Assembly (NCBI RefSeq): GCF_019175385.1 | Contig: NC_083342.1 | Span: 117,428,376-117,492,375 of the forward strand | Direction of reading: 5' to 3' | DNA: 64,000 nt | Source of the DNA: Lycium barbarum | Taxonomy: Eukaryota > Streptophyta > Magnoliopsida > Solanales > Solanaceae | In this document: positions 43,915 through 55,167 of the stretch, in pieces | How positions within the stretch are numbered: the first letter of the stretch is position 1 | Layout: each line of letters starts with the position of its first letter | Program-made: the position numbers and the translations under genes | The notes under the pieces: generated by a model | Database searches by the model: none | Told to the model about the DNA's origin: nothing | What the model saw: only the letters and a program-made list of their open reading frames with translations

Positions 43915-44020
43915 GGAAACAGCTCTCCACCTTCACAAGGTAGGGGTAAGGTCTGTGTACACACCACCCTCCCCAAACCTCACTTGTGGGATTATACTGG
44001 GTATGTTGTTGTTGTTGGTT
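43915..44020 (+). mobile_element. TS-type SINE fragment in unit 2 spacer
   Basis: TTCACAAGGTAGGGGTAAGG, TCTGTGTACACACCACCC, then TTATACTGGG and TTGTTGTTGTTGG. Orthologous within the duplication to 38930-39040, so older than it. Confidence 0.78.
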
Positions 44021-45409
44021 TAAGGGAGAAAATAAATTGCAGTGCTCTTGGTTGAGAGTTCATTTTAGTGGAAAATAATTTTGTAGGGAACAATGGTGGA
44101 TGGAAAATAAAAAGAGAGATTTAGACCTCAACAATGATGAAGAAAAACTAGAAAGCTTGAACTTCAATAATAGAGGAAAAGAAAGGATAAAAACGTTTCT
44201 TTTTTTCTGTTGGTGAAGATGATGATGACATGGCATGAATATGTCTAATATTGATTTGATGTGTTATCCAAGTCTGGGAAATTGAGGGATACACAACATC
44301 AGAGATGTTTAAAACATATTTTCTAACCAAGTTCAGATGTTGTTGAGAACTCCTGGGCCAGCATTAGAAAACGTGCAAGTTCAAGTGTCAAATAGGGTTT
44401 AAGCCTATTATGAATAGTGAACTTTATGTTCTTTCCTTTGTCCATTTTAAATAAAAGTTTATTCATGTGAACTTTGTATAGTTCTTTATTTACTTGTTTT
44501 AATGATTTTCTTTGTAAACAAAAAGCGGTGTTCTTTGTGTAGTTTGACCTTTCTAGAAAATAATCTATGGTTTTTGAAATTTCTATTCTGGAGGTCTTCA
44601 TTACATTATCATATTTATAAAGAAATAGATTTCTTGAAAGGAATTGTACATACACCAACATGGACAAGCTATTGCACTGAGTGTACATACTTTATTGAGC
44701 AGATCTAGTCATTTCAAATTAAATTTCATATTTAACACCCTTTCAAGGATCATTGAGGATACGTGGAGGGGATTTGAGTCCATTAGTTTGTCTAATTCCA
44801 GTGTCTTGACTTTTCTACCTTATCAATTTAGAAGGAAAAGGAGGATTCTTTTCATGGTAATAATTTAACATTAAGAGAACTCTGTGTCTGATACTTTGCA
44901 AAATTGATATTTTCTATCGAAAAGTGTCAGGACAGTGTTAGTTGTTTCTCCTGAGGACCTTCCCCCCCACCCTTGTGTATGTATCAGAAATACGCATTCT
45001 CAAGTCTTGATGTTTCCTATAGAAAGTGGTAGCACAGTGCCATTCTAGTTTTCCTCTTTTGAAGTAATGAACTACTTGATATGGAAGCATGAAAGGTTGT
45101 AGATTAACTTACATTTATTTTCCTTCGGTTTTTCCTCTTTTAAGTAATGAACGTCGAAAGGGAAGCATAAAAGCATGTAAAGTAAATTGCTATCACTATG
45201 CTCGGTGTTGGCATTCGTATCACAAAGCTTGAATAACTTGATAAAGCTTAGAGTACTGAAAAATGGTTCTCTGATGTCACTCGAGCCAGAAACATTATTT
45301 TACTGATACAAGAAAATAAGTACAACATAGGCAAAATAAATATGAGGATTCACTGAGAAGTCATCCTTCTTTATTTTCTTGCAGATGCTCATAGTTTTCC
45401 TCCTGTCTT

Positions 45410-45863
45410 TTAATAACTGATGCTGTCAACAGAAAAGAAATAAAAAAAGCAGAAAAATATTTAAGTCAGAAAAGAAATTTTTAGTAGTGAAACCTGTATC
45501 GAAATGCATAAAAAATGTAACTTACGCATCACAGTTAACGTTTCTGGAGATGGGGGTATCCATGGTGACACCACACTTGGTAGGAAGAGCTTGAGCTGCA
45601 TCATCTTTAAGGTTTGCGTACCGGTTAGCAGCAGCCTTGACACAATTGCAAGCAGCCTTTTTGTCAGCTGTGCTTTGGGCCAATCCTTTCAGGCTTTTCA
45701 CTCCACTGCAGCAAGCTGCACCTGGCTCACCTCCTTGATTAAGGTATGGAATGCATGGTGCCAAAGATGCATCTACTTGTCCACAAGTGAGGGCTTGTGC
45801 TGGCTCAAACATGAGCTGAATCATGGCCAACACTACAATAGCTGAAATGATGACTCCCTTCAT
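45410..45863 (-). CDS. Type-1 non-specific lipid transfer protein, gene 3
   Basis: Exon 1 is 45863-45526 and exon 2 is 45422-45410, giving 116 residues ending NCDAISY. The most diverged of the three: MKGVIIS at the start, EPAQA at the predicted cleavage site, LNQGG in place of LTQGG, and KKAACNC in place of KKVACNC. All eight cysteines and their spacing are kept. Its 5' untranslated region and promoter differ clearly from those of genes 1 and 2 (different TATA context), so its expression may differ. The coding substitutions are conservative, which suggests purifying selection. Confidence 0.94.
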
Positions 45864-45972
45864 CTTTGCTTCAGTTGTAAGAAAAAGGATTGTTTTGAAG
45901 TGCAAAGTGAGGTAGGTATTTTTGTTGGACTTCTAGATTGCCCTTGTTGATGCCATCCACAGTGTTGAGAGG

Positions 45973-45981
45973 ATATATATA
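45973..45981 (-). promoter_or_regulatory. TATA box of lipid transfer gene 3
   Basis: TATATATA within ACTATATATATCC on the minus strand, about 110 bp upstream of the start codon. Confidence 0.6.
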
Positions 45982-46400
45982 GTATCCTGATAATTGCAAA
46001 GAAAAGAAAGTTGTTCTTTGCTGTGGTTATATCAGTTATGTCATTTCGGCATTTCATTTCCTTGTTATGTCATTTCCTGATTTGTTGCAGAAGAAAAGAC
46101 CAAATAATCTGACATGTTATGACGGTTATTTGCTGGTATTGATGATGCTTCAGCTTTCCTCTGCTAGTGGTACTTAGGGATAAAAGAATTCAACAAACCT
46201 AATCTCTTTTGCATCAGCAAACTGCTTTCTTCCTTTTGCAGCCTTAATTGGCCATCAGCACAATTAGCTGAGAACAACAGATTTATCGGTTGCAATAAAA
46301 ATGGCCATCGCGAAATACATATCTATGTTTTGTGTGCCAATATGACACAAAGGTAAATCATGCATGTTGTTTAAGTCTAACTTACACATTGATGTATCAA

Positions 46401-47978
46401 TTTATTCCTTATATTAATTACCCACTGCATCAAGTAACTTTCTTGATCATCATTTCCTTGTAAGTTTTGTATGCAAGGAAAGTTTGTGAATTGGATTGGA
46501 TGCACTCAAACTTATCTAATGCATTTGAGTCTTAAATTAGTTAGCTTGGATCAGATTTCGAAGTAAACCAGTGGAATATGCCCTCAGTCTTTGGTAATTT
46601 GTGCATCACTTGGCTGGTTTTCTTAGCATATCATTTGTAAAGAAAACAAGAACATCCCCCTGTTTTAGTAAGGTTTTCTATTTTTGGTATACCTCCTGTA
46701 TGCGGGCTCATTTTTGCCCTTCTTCTGATGAAATTATTTATGAAAGGAAAGAAGAAAGTCCCAATAATGATTTGTAAAATATATAAATCTTTTTCCTAGG
46801 AAGATGCGATTGATTCATGACTAGAACATTTAGCAGTGGAGACATTGGAGTAGAATTTTTGAGAACACTGGAGCAGAATTAAAACATCTAATGATGAAAA
46901 CGACTAAATGAATATTTGATCACGGTGATTGTTCTGATTAAAGGGGTCAGCATGGAAACTTATTACTACCTCCTGTCACCCCGGGTGAACCAAAAAGAAA
47001 AAAAGAATGAGAAAAACTAGGCCCAAAAAAAAAAAAAAATCTCCCATATAACTTACAACCACTCAGTCGTTCAAGTAGGAATTTATGGAAGTGATGAGAA
47101 CTGATGTAAGAGGTATTTTGGTGTTTCAATGTCACTGGAAAAATGAATATGGATAATTGTCATTTCTCTATGTGAATGATAATGTACCTTTTTCACCAGG
47201 ATGTGGTGCGACGGATGGAGCTACTCCTCCCTTAACCAGAGGTCTTGATTTCGAGTTCTGGATGTGGAAAAATCTTTGTTGGTAGGGAGCGCTCCAAATG
47301 AGGTCCTAAGCGGCGCGAATATGGATTTTGTCGGGCTCCAATGCTACAAACAGATTAAGAAAGAGAACTGAATGAATGGTAACTTTGGAAACTTATGAGG
47401 TGCTATTTGCGCTTTGACTAGTACTAACAACTATGCAATATTTGTTAACACATGTTCATTCAAACTTTGAGCATACTTATATTTATGCATGTTCAGTCGA
47501 TATTCAGTTTACCCTCAGGAGTTGGTCGAGTAGGATTAAAGTCTGAACCAAATACATAAACTCTACTATGGGTACTAAAATCTCTGTATTACATTGCTAA
47601 GAGTGAATTACATGAAGATATCCTTAAGAGAGAAATAATCAAGAATTTAAGTAGCCTTCTAGGATGAGGAAAAAAAAGAGATTGATTATCATACATGCAG
47701 ACATAAGGACTTGACTACAGTTTCTTTGGCATCACTAGCAAACTTTCAGATTTTCAGAAAAAATATCCACTATTATAGTTATTACCACTTGGCACTGTAT
47801 GAAGGGTTTTAGTAGAGAAACTATTATAGTTCAGGGTAATAGTAAAACCCAGAGTTTAAGTATTAAACTAATAACTATGAATAGTTTAAAGGATTTAGGT
47901 ATTAATTCAAAATATACAAGTCAGACGACTAACCTTGAAAGGACGTAAAAATTATATGTAAAGAGAAGTTCTAAAGAA
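46401..47978. other. Intergenic, no gene supported
   Basis: AT-rich sequence with one SINE (47190-47370). Open frames are short and lie on low-complexity tracts, for example the A15 run at 47024-47038. Confidence 0.6.
47190..47370 (+). mobile_element. tRNA-derived SINE fragment
   Basis: GGATGTGGTGCGACGGATGG, CTTAACCAGAGGTCTTGATT, box B-like TTTCGAGTTCTGG, then GGGAGCGCTCCAAATGAGG and GGCGCGAATATGGATTTTG. This is the common Solanaceae SINE body also seen in part at 25815-26019. The tail is degenerate. Confidence 0.65.
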
Positions 47979-48059
<81 letters not shown>

Positions 48060-50738
48060 GGGCACAAGGCCCGCCTAGGTGGCACATCTAAAAAGTCAGC
48101 ATTCATATTTATCTATTTTCTTAGAATTTTGCCTTTTACCCTTTTATTTAATTGCTCTATAAATAAAATAAAAAATCCAAAGGCACGTCTACTTAATTCT
48201 CTTTCAGTTTGTATTTTGAATTGTCAGTCACACTTCTTGGTAATATTTAACCCTTCCCCTGTTTAACCTATATCATCACATATTACGCCTCTCTGTTGGA
48301 GGAAAAAAATTTAGGCCTGGCTCTCCCTAAAAATAAAATGATCTACCTTGCTCTTCTTATCATCTTTTCCCTCCCACTTTCTATGGGATACTGGATGACA
48401 GGAGTATGAATATGTCGATATTTGTCAAATTGCTTTTGATATTTTAACTGCTGAGATCGTTGGATTTTGGGCACTCTTCTTGAAGCTTTGGTTCAGACTA
48501 CAAAAAACTTAAATGACACGACTATTACACAAACAAGCAATTAAAGAAATATTTCAGTTACAATTCCTAACTCCTCTTCAATTTTTCTTCCAATTAATGT
48601 TACTTACTGTAAGTCTTCGTTGTACGTTACAATGTTATAAATGAAGTATTTGAGTCGCTCAAGAGGATTGCAAGCAACCACATGATTCATTTCCCTTATA
48701 CGATGTCTCTGTTCTTTTGCCAAAAGGAAATTCGATTGCCAAGGAAATGGTCAAATGGTCGCCCATATAAACTCTCTGTCTCTATCTAGAGTGAGTACAA
48801 TTGGAAGTCCACTGCATGTTAATTGCAGAAGAGCCTTTCATAAATTTTTACGTATATCTCATGGTATTTTGTTTGTGCGTTAACATCTTAGCATAGAATT
48901 TCTTGTTTTCCTTTTCTCTTTGGACTTATTTGCTCAGACACATGTGAAGGATTGGATTTTAAAGTGCATGAAGGGAAAGAATTAGATAAAGTTCTTAGGG
49001 GACTCTTTGAGCCTTTAACCAATGCCAATCACTCACATCACCCAACGGTGCATGGATGCTGCTTGTGATGGCGGAAAAGATGGCTAGGCTCCTGCAGTTA
49101 CCATGGGGGTACCGCCACGCTTTCTATGTATTCTTATTTATTTTATTCCGGAAGATGTCTTGATATTTCTCTATTTTCTCTTGTATAAGAATATATGCTT
49201 ATTCACGTAATAATTAGATTTTCATGTTCTTGCTTTGTTGCTCCTTTATATAATTGAAGGCAATAGAGAAGTGAGGCGACCTCTCTTAGGCTAAAATTTG
49301 TATTTATTTTTTTGCATTTTTTATCTTCTTACATTATATTTCTGATAAAATATTCACACATTAATTAATGAAAGAAATAGTGTCATAAATGGGTGTGTTA
49401 TGGTACGTTACAGCCGTTACTATACGTTATAGAGCATGCTGCAGGCATTAAAAAATGAAGATGACTATGTTTTGGGTAATTGATCTTTTGGAACATCAAA
49501 GCTGGCTCATGCAATCTTTTGTAACGTTTTCATATAAAATAACTGAAGCAGTCATTACATGATCATTTTGTTACGTCTGTATTCATCCGTTTTAACCGTC
49601 CATTATTTCTATTACTGTTTAATGTTTTCCTTCGTTATCCAAGTCTGCGTGCTTGACTTTTGGCGCTTTCATTCTCATGCTCGTGTTTCAATTTTTTTGT
49701 CTTCCGGGTTGACATTACTACTTATTATTTTGTTGATTGGAATTTTAAAAGTTTTAATTTTTCATTTGTTTCAACTTTTGATAGAAGTGCATGAGAGTCA
49801 GGTAAGTTTAAGTGATAAAAAGTATTTATAACTGCCTACATTTCTTTGTTAGTATTAAAATACTCACACATGCTAATCAATTTCAAATTTGTAATAGATT
49901 TTTCTGAGATCCGTATACAGAGTTTCTTGCTCACCTAACTATGAATTTAATTTTGATTTCATAAATATTTGCGGAGACATGATTTTAATAACATTCTGCA
50001 ATTTATTTCATAAAATCACTTTAATTATCAAAAGTTTCTTGAATGTTTTATGTTTTAAGAATAATTCACATTTCAAATGTTGTCTGGGCAGTTTAGTTGT
50101 AAAGTTTCTTTGTACACGTTCATTAGTTTTTTTTTTTTTTCCAGTTTAATTCTCTATAGACCTAAGATCAAAGTCTATATTATTATGCATTTTGTGAATA
50201 TGAAACATATTGCTGTCTTGGCAAGACATATGGTTTTTAAGGTGGTTGTGGGAGAAGAATGACTAATCTGGGTCGGAGATTACATTTAAATATTTATTTC
50301 TTCCTTTCTTTGAGAAATATTTTCATAAATATCATTTTGTAAATTTTATAGCAAAAAGAATATTTTGCACCACTTGTGTAACGCCAGGGATATATGTGCA
50401 CCACTTTTTAATAAGAGGTATATCTAGATGAATTTCCTTTTCTGCTGGTGCTTTTTCTTTATTATATTCCTAAAATTTTGAAATATTTACTATAGAGATG
50501 ATCTTAAAGAAAATATTTGAGATGGGAGGACTAAAATTAAGTGTTTACAACTACTCCCTTCTTAATTAGAAATGTGCAGAATTTTATGAAAAAAAAGTGG
50601 CCTAACAAATATTTTCACTTAACCATTTATTATCTAAAAAATGTGACTGCATCAATAGTGTTATTTTAAAATATTTTGGCTTTAGAAAAAGAATCATATT
50701 GTTAATCTCACCGCGCAAAGCGCGGTCAAATTTACCAG
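47979..50738 (+). mobile_element. Probable non-autonomous Helitron
   Basis: The left end TCTATATA..TATAAAGCAGGGCACAAGG resembles plant Helitron 5' ends (TC start, TATATAAAAGCA-type). The right end has a GC hairpin CCGCGC-AAA-GCGCGG (50711-50725) ten bases before CCAG (expected CTAG/CTRR). Flanks are A on the left and T on the right, as Helitrons require, with no target duplication. There is no Rep/helicase frame. The 5' end is complicated by a TA microsatellite (47981-48054). The interior is otherwise AT-rich with no gene. Confidence 0.55.
47981..48054. repeat. (TA)37 microsatellite
   Basis: An uninterrupted TA run of 74 bp. The open frame through it is spurious. Confidence 0.98.
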
Positions 50739-51971
50739 TGTTTAAATAATTGGAACCAAATGAAATGAAAATAAGATGCAATGATCATTGTGATGACTAG
50801 ATTGTATTAGTCTTCTGACTGATTATTCACTTTTTTTTTTTTATATGAATTCCTACGACTGGTCGGTCTCTCCTAGGGCATGGCCTATTTCGGTGGAGAA
50901 CAAGTTGGGTCATTTGCACTTTTGACCCTATTTTGTGTTGGTCTTTGATTTTTGTCTCTCAAGATAAATAATTTTTTCGCGGGGTATAATTTTATATTTT
51001 CGTATCATAATATTTTACAAGTTATGTCCCCTTGTCTTAAAAACTTATGTCCCGCTAGGCATAAATTCAATTTTGAATGACAAAAATTAAAAACCAGCTT
51101 ATTTTAAGGACAAAAATTAAAGACCAACTCATTTGAAGGGAACCCGTGCAATTTCTTGGATCAAGTTTGTTAAACTGTTTCAACTTAAGTTAAGGCCTAA
51201 ATTTTTTGGTTAGGTAAAAAGGGGGACTTTCATAAATACAAGATATATAATTTGTGTAATTTTTAAAAAGTAGTTGTAATCTTTTTAATTATCATTTCAA
51301 AAAGTTGTATCTGTGTAACTTTCCCTAGATAAAATTAGCTCATGAAAGTTGTCCAATCTCTTCAAGATTGGGCAGGGAAATGATTCGCCCATTTAACAAC
51401 TCAGCTTAACTTGACCAGCAAATTTAGCAACTTTAATAGTTCGGCGGATTTGGCTAAGTATGTAGTTCAAATTATTAATAAGCAAAGGCAAAATAATAAT
51501 AAAAATGAGGCGATCACACCAAATCGATTGTTAAATAAAATGAGACTTTTCATTTTGACGTAACGACGGATTTTGACGATGCGATACTATAAACTTTAAG
51601 TAACAATTAAAAAATATTGTATTTAAAGGAATAATACAACCAGTGACGGATTTAGGATTTTCACTCAGGGGGTTTGAAAAATAAAAATACGACGTTGAGA
51701 TTTTAACTTGAAACTTTAAGGTAAATTTCAGAGCAAACTTCCTAAATCGCTGGGCCAATCTCTAGCCTTTTGTTTAAGAGATTCAAAATCTATATATGTA
51801 CGTAAAAAACAAATTAAAGAAAATCTTATATATATAGTGTAAGGTCCGCCTGTGAATGAATACGATATGTACCAACCAAAGAAGGGGTAGATAAAATTAA
51901 CCTATGAAAGTGTGATGAGTCCAATCTATTCGAGTTTGGGTAGATTAGTTACCTCACCCATTTAGTAACTC
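50739..51971. other. Intergenic, no gene supported
   Basis: AT-rich. Around 51640-51700 is a CAGTGACGGATTTAGGATTT..CAGGGGG string, the usual edge of a dispersed Solanaceae repeat; related strings occur near 6015 and 57560. No element could be closed. Confidence 0.5.
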
Positions 51972-52214
51972 TGTTGAACTTATTCAGACTAGCCCAGATT
52001 AGTCTTAATCCACTTGGGCCTTTTCATTTATTTGTACCGGGTCGGCCCAATGCGGTCAGGCGCAGTTGTATTATTGTTTTGTTACCTTTGATATATGCAC
52101 TGAACAGAAGACGATTTTATTCATTCAATCTAATACACTCTCTCTTCTTTCTCTCTCTAAACTTTGACCTCGTTCATCAACTTCTTCAGTTTGTAAGTTT
52201 TTCCGCTGCTAACA
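51972..52214 (+). repeat. 5' LTR of copia element 2
   Basis: TGTTGAACTTATTCAGACTA..GCTGCTAACA, followed at once by the tRNA-Met primer binding site. Confidence 0.93.
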
Positions 52215-52583
52215 TGGTATCAGAGCGAGGTTTACATTGTATATTTTCGTGCTTTACGGTGTAGATAGCCGTGTTTTATTTTCCTTCGTCAAAGGCTCAT
52301 CGGCGATCAGTTTTTCGGCGAAGTTTGTGGTTTTTCGGTGGAATAGTGTATATCAAGGCCGTACCTCTTTCAGTTGCAAAGAGGAGTGGTATTTTTTCAT
52401 TCTTAACATTCTTTCCCCAATTCGATCAAGTTAGGGTTTCTAATTTGTTTTCTCTCAAAATCGATCGAATTAGGATTTCTAGGGTTTCCTTTATTTGCAG
52501 TTTGTCGATATTGTTCTCATACTATTGGTGCGTTGTATTTCGTGGTTTTTATTTTGCCATTGAGTATTGCTGTTGATTAATCG

Positions 52584-53574
52584 ATGACGAACACCGAGAA
52601 TTCTCAAATTCCTACCCGTAATGGTACTGCTGCTGGTATCAATACTTCAACGAGGGGTACAACCCCTATTTCGCATGTACCATTTCACCCAGATGACTAT
52701 ACTCACCCCTGTCACCCTTTGTATGTGCACCCATCTGATTTGCTAGCTTCATCTTTAGTTTCTGAATTATTTGATGGAACTTGCTATGGTAGTTAGCGTA
52801 GGTCAATTTTGATTGCCTTATCTGTTAGAAATAAGCTTGATTTCATCCATGGCACTACTGAGAAGCCTCCTGAAGGATCTCCCCTCATTCGACAATGGCA
52901 GGGTTGCAATAACCTAGTTGTTGCTTGGCTGGCCAACTCTGTCACTAAGGAAATACATAGGTCTGTTGTATACTTTAAGTTTGCTAAGGATATTTGGAGG
53001 GAATTAGAAGCTAGGTATGGTAAGGCTGATGGTGCTAGGGTATTTGAGTTGAAAAAAGTCTTGGCTCACATTTCCCAAGGTTCTCTTGACATTGCTTCTT
53101 ATTTTACCAAGATAAAACAATTGTGGGTTGAGTTAGCTTCAATCTCTGTTCATTCTGAGAATAGGTGTAATTGTATTGGGGGTGCTAAATCTGAGGAGGA
53201 ACAAAAGGTCTATCAGTTTCTCATGGGTTTAAATGAGGTTTATGTCCAAGTGAGGAGTAACATTCTTATGATTAAGTCTCTCCCTTCCATGGACACTACT
53301 TATAGCATCCTTCTCAGTGATGAAAAACAAAGACATGTGTCTGCTAGTTCTGTTTTTCCCTCTGAATCAGCCTCCTTCCATGCCTCTTTCAACACTGGTG
53401 GATCTAAGTTTGCTCCCAAAGTACAATTTGATCCTCAGAAGGCATCTTTATATTGCAAATATGGCAAGAGGACTGGGCATGTTATTTTGAAATGTCACAG
53501 GCTTTATGGTTACCCTTCAAACTTTAAATTCACTAAGGGTTCTAGTTCTAATTCTGGTCCTAGCTTTGTATCTT
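52584..53574 (+). pseudogene. gag region of copia element 2
   Basis: The ATG at 52584 is followed by the copia gag pattern: PFHPDDYTHPCHPLYVHPSD, then after a TAG at 52794-52796 ILIALSVRNKLDFIHGTTEK, VVAWLANSV, FAKDIWRELEARYG and FLMGLNEVY. The zinc knuckle near 53450 reads CKYGKRTGHVILKC, so the second of its four metal ligands is missing (G instead of C). The stop codon and the lost ligand mark it as dead. Confidence 0.88.
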
Positions 53575-53630
53575 TCAATGTGACCATCTGCCTTGTACTT
53601 GACCTTAAAAACCCACTTACACCCTATGGT
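53575..53630 (-). other. 56-bp inverted piece of reverse transcriptase at the deletion junction
   Basis: On the minus strand this stretch encodes [18 protein letters not shown], the conserved opening of the copia reverse transcriptase domain, while all neighbouring coding sequence is on the plus strand. It sits exactly between the gag remnant and the forward reverse transcriptase ([13 protein letters not shown]), where protease and integrase are missing. Confidence 0.88.
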
Positions 53631-54900
53631 TAAAATGTCCACTGTTAAGACCCTGGTTGCTGTTGCTATCAAGAAACAGTGGCCTATGTTTCAGTTAGAT
53701 GTCAACAATGCTTTCTTACATGGAGATTTGGATGAAGATGTTTTCATGAAGTTGCCACCTGAATATATACCTCCTTCCTCACCTTCCTATGCTCATCCTG
53801 TTTGCAAACTTCAAAAATCACTTTATGGCTTAAGACAAGCCTCTAGGCAATTGTATGCCAAACTTTCTCAAGCCCTTTCTACCAGAGGTTACTCTCATTC
53901 TCTGAATGATTATTCTCTTTTTACAAGAATTTCTGGGGATTCAGTTGTGATATTAGTTGTCTATGTTGATGATATTATATTGACTGGTACTGATGTTGAT
54001 GAGATTTCCTTTCTTAAAGCTTTCCTTCATGAGTAATTCAAAATTAAAGATTTGGGGTACTTGAATTATTTTTTAGGCATTGAGGTCCTTTCTTCTAGTT
54101 CTGGTGTATTACTCCATCAGAAGAAGTTTGTCCAGGATTTGTTACATGAGTTTCATTGCTCCAATGCCTCTTCTGTTCTGTGCCCTCTTGAATTGAATGT
54201 CAAACTTAAAGCTCATGACGGTGATCCTCTTCCAAAGCCTGAGGTTTATAGGTCCCTCGTTGGGAAGTTGAATTTTTTAACTCATACAGACCAGACATTT
54301 GCTTTGCTGTTCAGCATCTCAGTCAGTTTATGCAAGCCCCTTGTTTTCCACACATGACTGCTGCCCTTCATCTTTTGAGGTATTTGAAAGGCACTTCTGA
54401 GCATGCCATTTCTTCAACAATGGTCCAGACTTGTCTCTTGCTGCTTATTGTGATAGTGATTGGGCCTCATGCCCTGATTCCATGAGGTTTGTGACTGGTT
54501 ACTGTGTTCTTCTTGGGGGCAGCCTTATTGGTTGGAAGGCCAAGAAGCAGCAGATTGTTTCAATGTCTTTTGCTGAAGCTGAGTATAGGGCTATGAGCAA
54601 AGCTGTCGCTGATCTTGTCTGGCTTTCTCGGCTACTTACTGATTTTGGTTTGTGCTCTTCATCTCCAATTCCCTTGCTTTGTGATAATCAGGCAGCCATT
54701 CACATAGCCAAGAATCCTGTATTTCATGAAAAGACCAAGCACATAGAATTGGACTGCCATCTGGTTCGGGCCAAGCTTCTGGAGGTTCTCATTCATCTTT
54801 CACATACATCTTCTGCTACTTAGCTGGCTGATTTGTTCACTAAAGTTCTTCCTGGTGTTGTTCATCATGGTCTTTTACCCAAGTTGGGGGTGTTGGCGCC
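53631..54900 (+). pseudogene. Reverse transcriptase / RNase H remnant of copia element 2
   Basis: Forward coding resumes with [43 protein letters not shown] and the catalytic YVDDI near 53960. RNase H motifs follow (YCDSDWASCPD, SFAEAEYRAMS, LLCDNQAA, KHIELDCH). A TAA at 54034-54036, frame changes between about 54290 and 54430, and a TAG at 54821-54823 break the frame. Confidence 0.9.
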
Positions 54901-54918
54901 TTCCAACTTGACGGGGGG

Positions 54919-55162
54919 TGTTGGACTTATTCAGACTAGCCCAGATTAATCTTAGTCCACTTGGGCCTTTTCATTTTTTGTACCGGGTCGGCCCAATGTG
55001 GTCAAGCCCAGTTGTATTATTGTTTTGTTACATTTGATACATGCACTGAACAGAAGATGATTTTATTCATTCAATCTAATACATTCTCTCTCTTCTTTCT
55101 CTCTCTAAACTTTGACCTCGTTCATCAACTTCTTCAGTTTGTAAGTTTTTCCGTTGCTAACA
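54919..55162 (+). repeat. 3' LTR of copia element 2
   Basis: TGTTGGACTTATTCAGACTA..GTTGCTAACA, preceded by a G-rich purine tract. Confidence 0.93.
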
Positions 55163-55167
55163 AACTC

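Larger units (their letters stand above)
40469..44250. repeat. Lipid transfer gene duplication unit 2
   Basis: The left part (40469-41650) aligns with 44258-45405 of unit 3. The right part (42108-44250) aligns with 37408-39270 of unit 1. Similarity is high in the gene and promoter and lower in the spacers, with indels. No additional gene is supported in the spacers. Confidence 0.82.
44258..46400. repeat. Lipid transfer gene duplication unit 3
   Basis: Its 3' flank (44258-45405) aligns with 40469-41650. Its promoter (45864-46400) is more diverged from units 1 and 2 but keeps GACGGTTATTTGC, ATTCAACAAACCT and GCAGCCTTAATTGGCCATC. The rest of the spacer is non-coding. Confidence 0.78.
51972..55162 (+). 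mobile_element. Deleted Ty1/copia LTR retrotransposon (element 2)
   Basis: LTRs 51972-52214 and 54919-55162 (243 and 244 bp, TGTTG..CTAACA) are flanked by AACTC at 51967-51971 and 55163-55167. The primer binding site TGGTATCAGAGC follows the 5' LTR and the purine tract GACGGGGGG precedes the 3' LTR. About 14 LTR differences by eye suggest an older insertion than element 1. gag is followed almost directly by reverse transcriptase: protease and integrase are missing. Confidence 0.95.

Noticed and set aside
47921..48106. Open frame of alternating Tyr-Ile residues
   Set aside because: It is only the translation of the TA microsatellite.
31548..55162. Possibility that a retroelement is an integrated plant virus (pararetrovirus)
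   Set aside because: Both elements have LTRs, target duplications, tRNA-Met primer sites and copia gene order or its remnant. I saw no movement-protein or coat-protein motifs.
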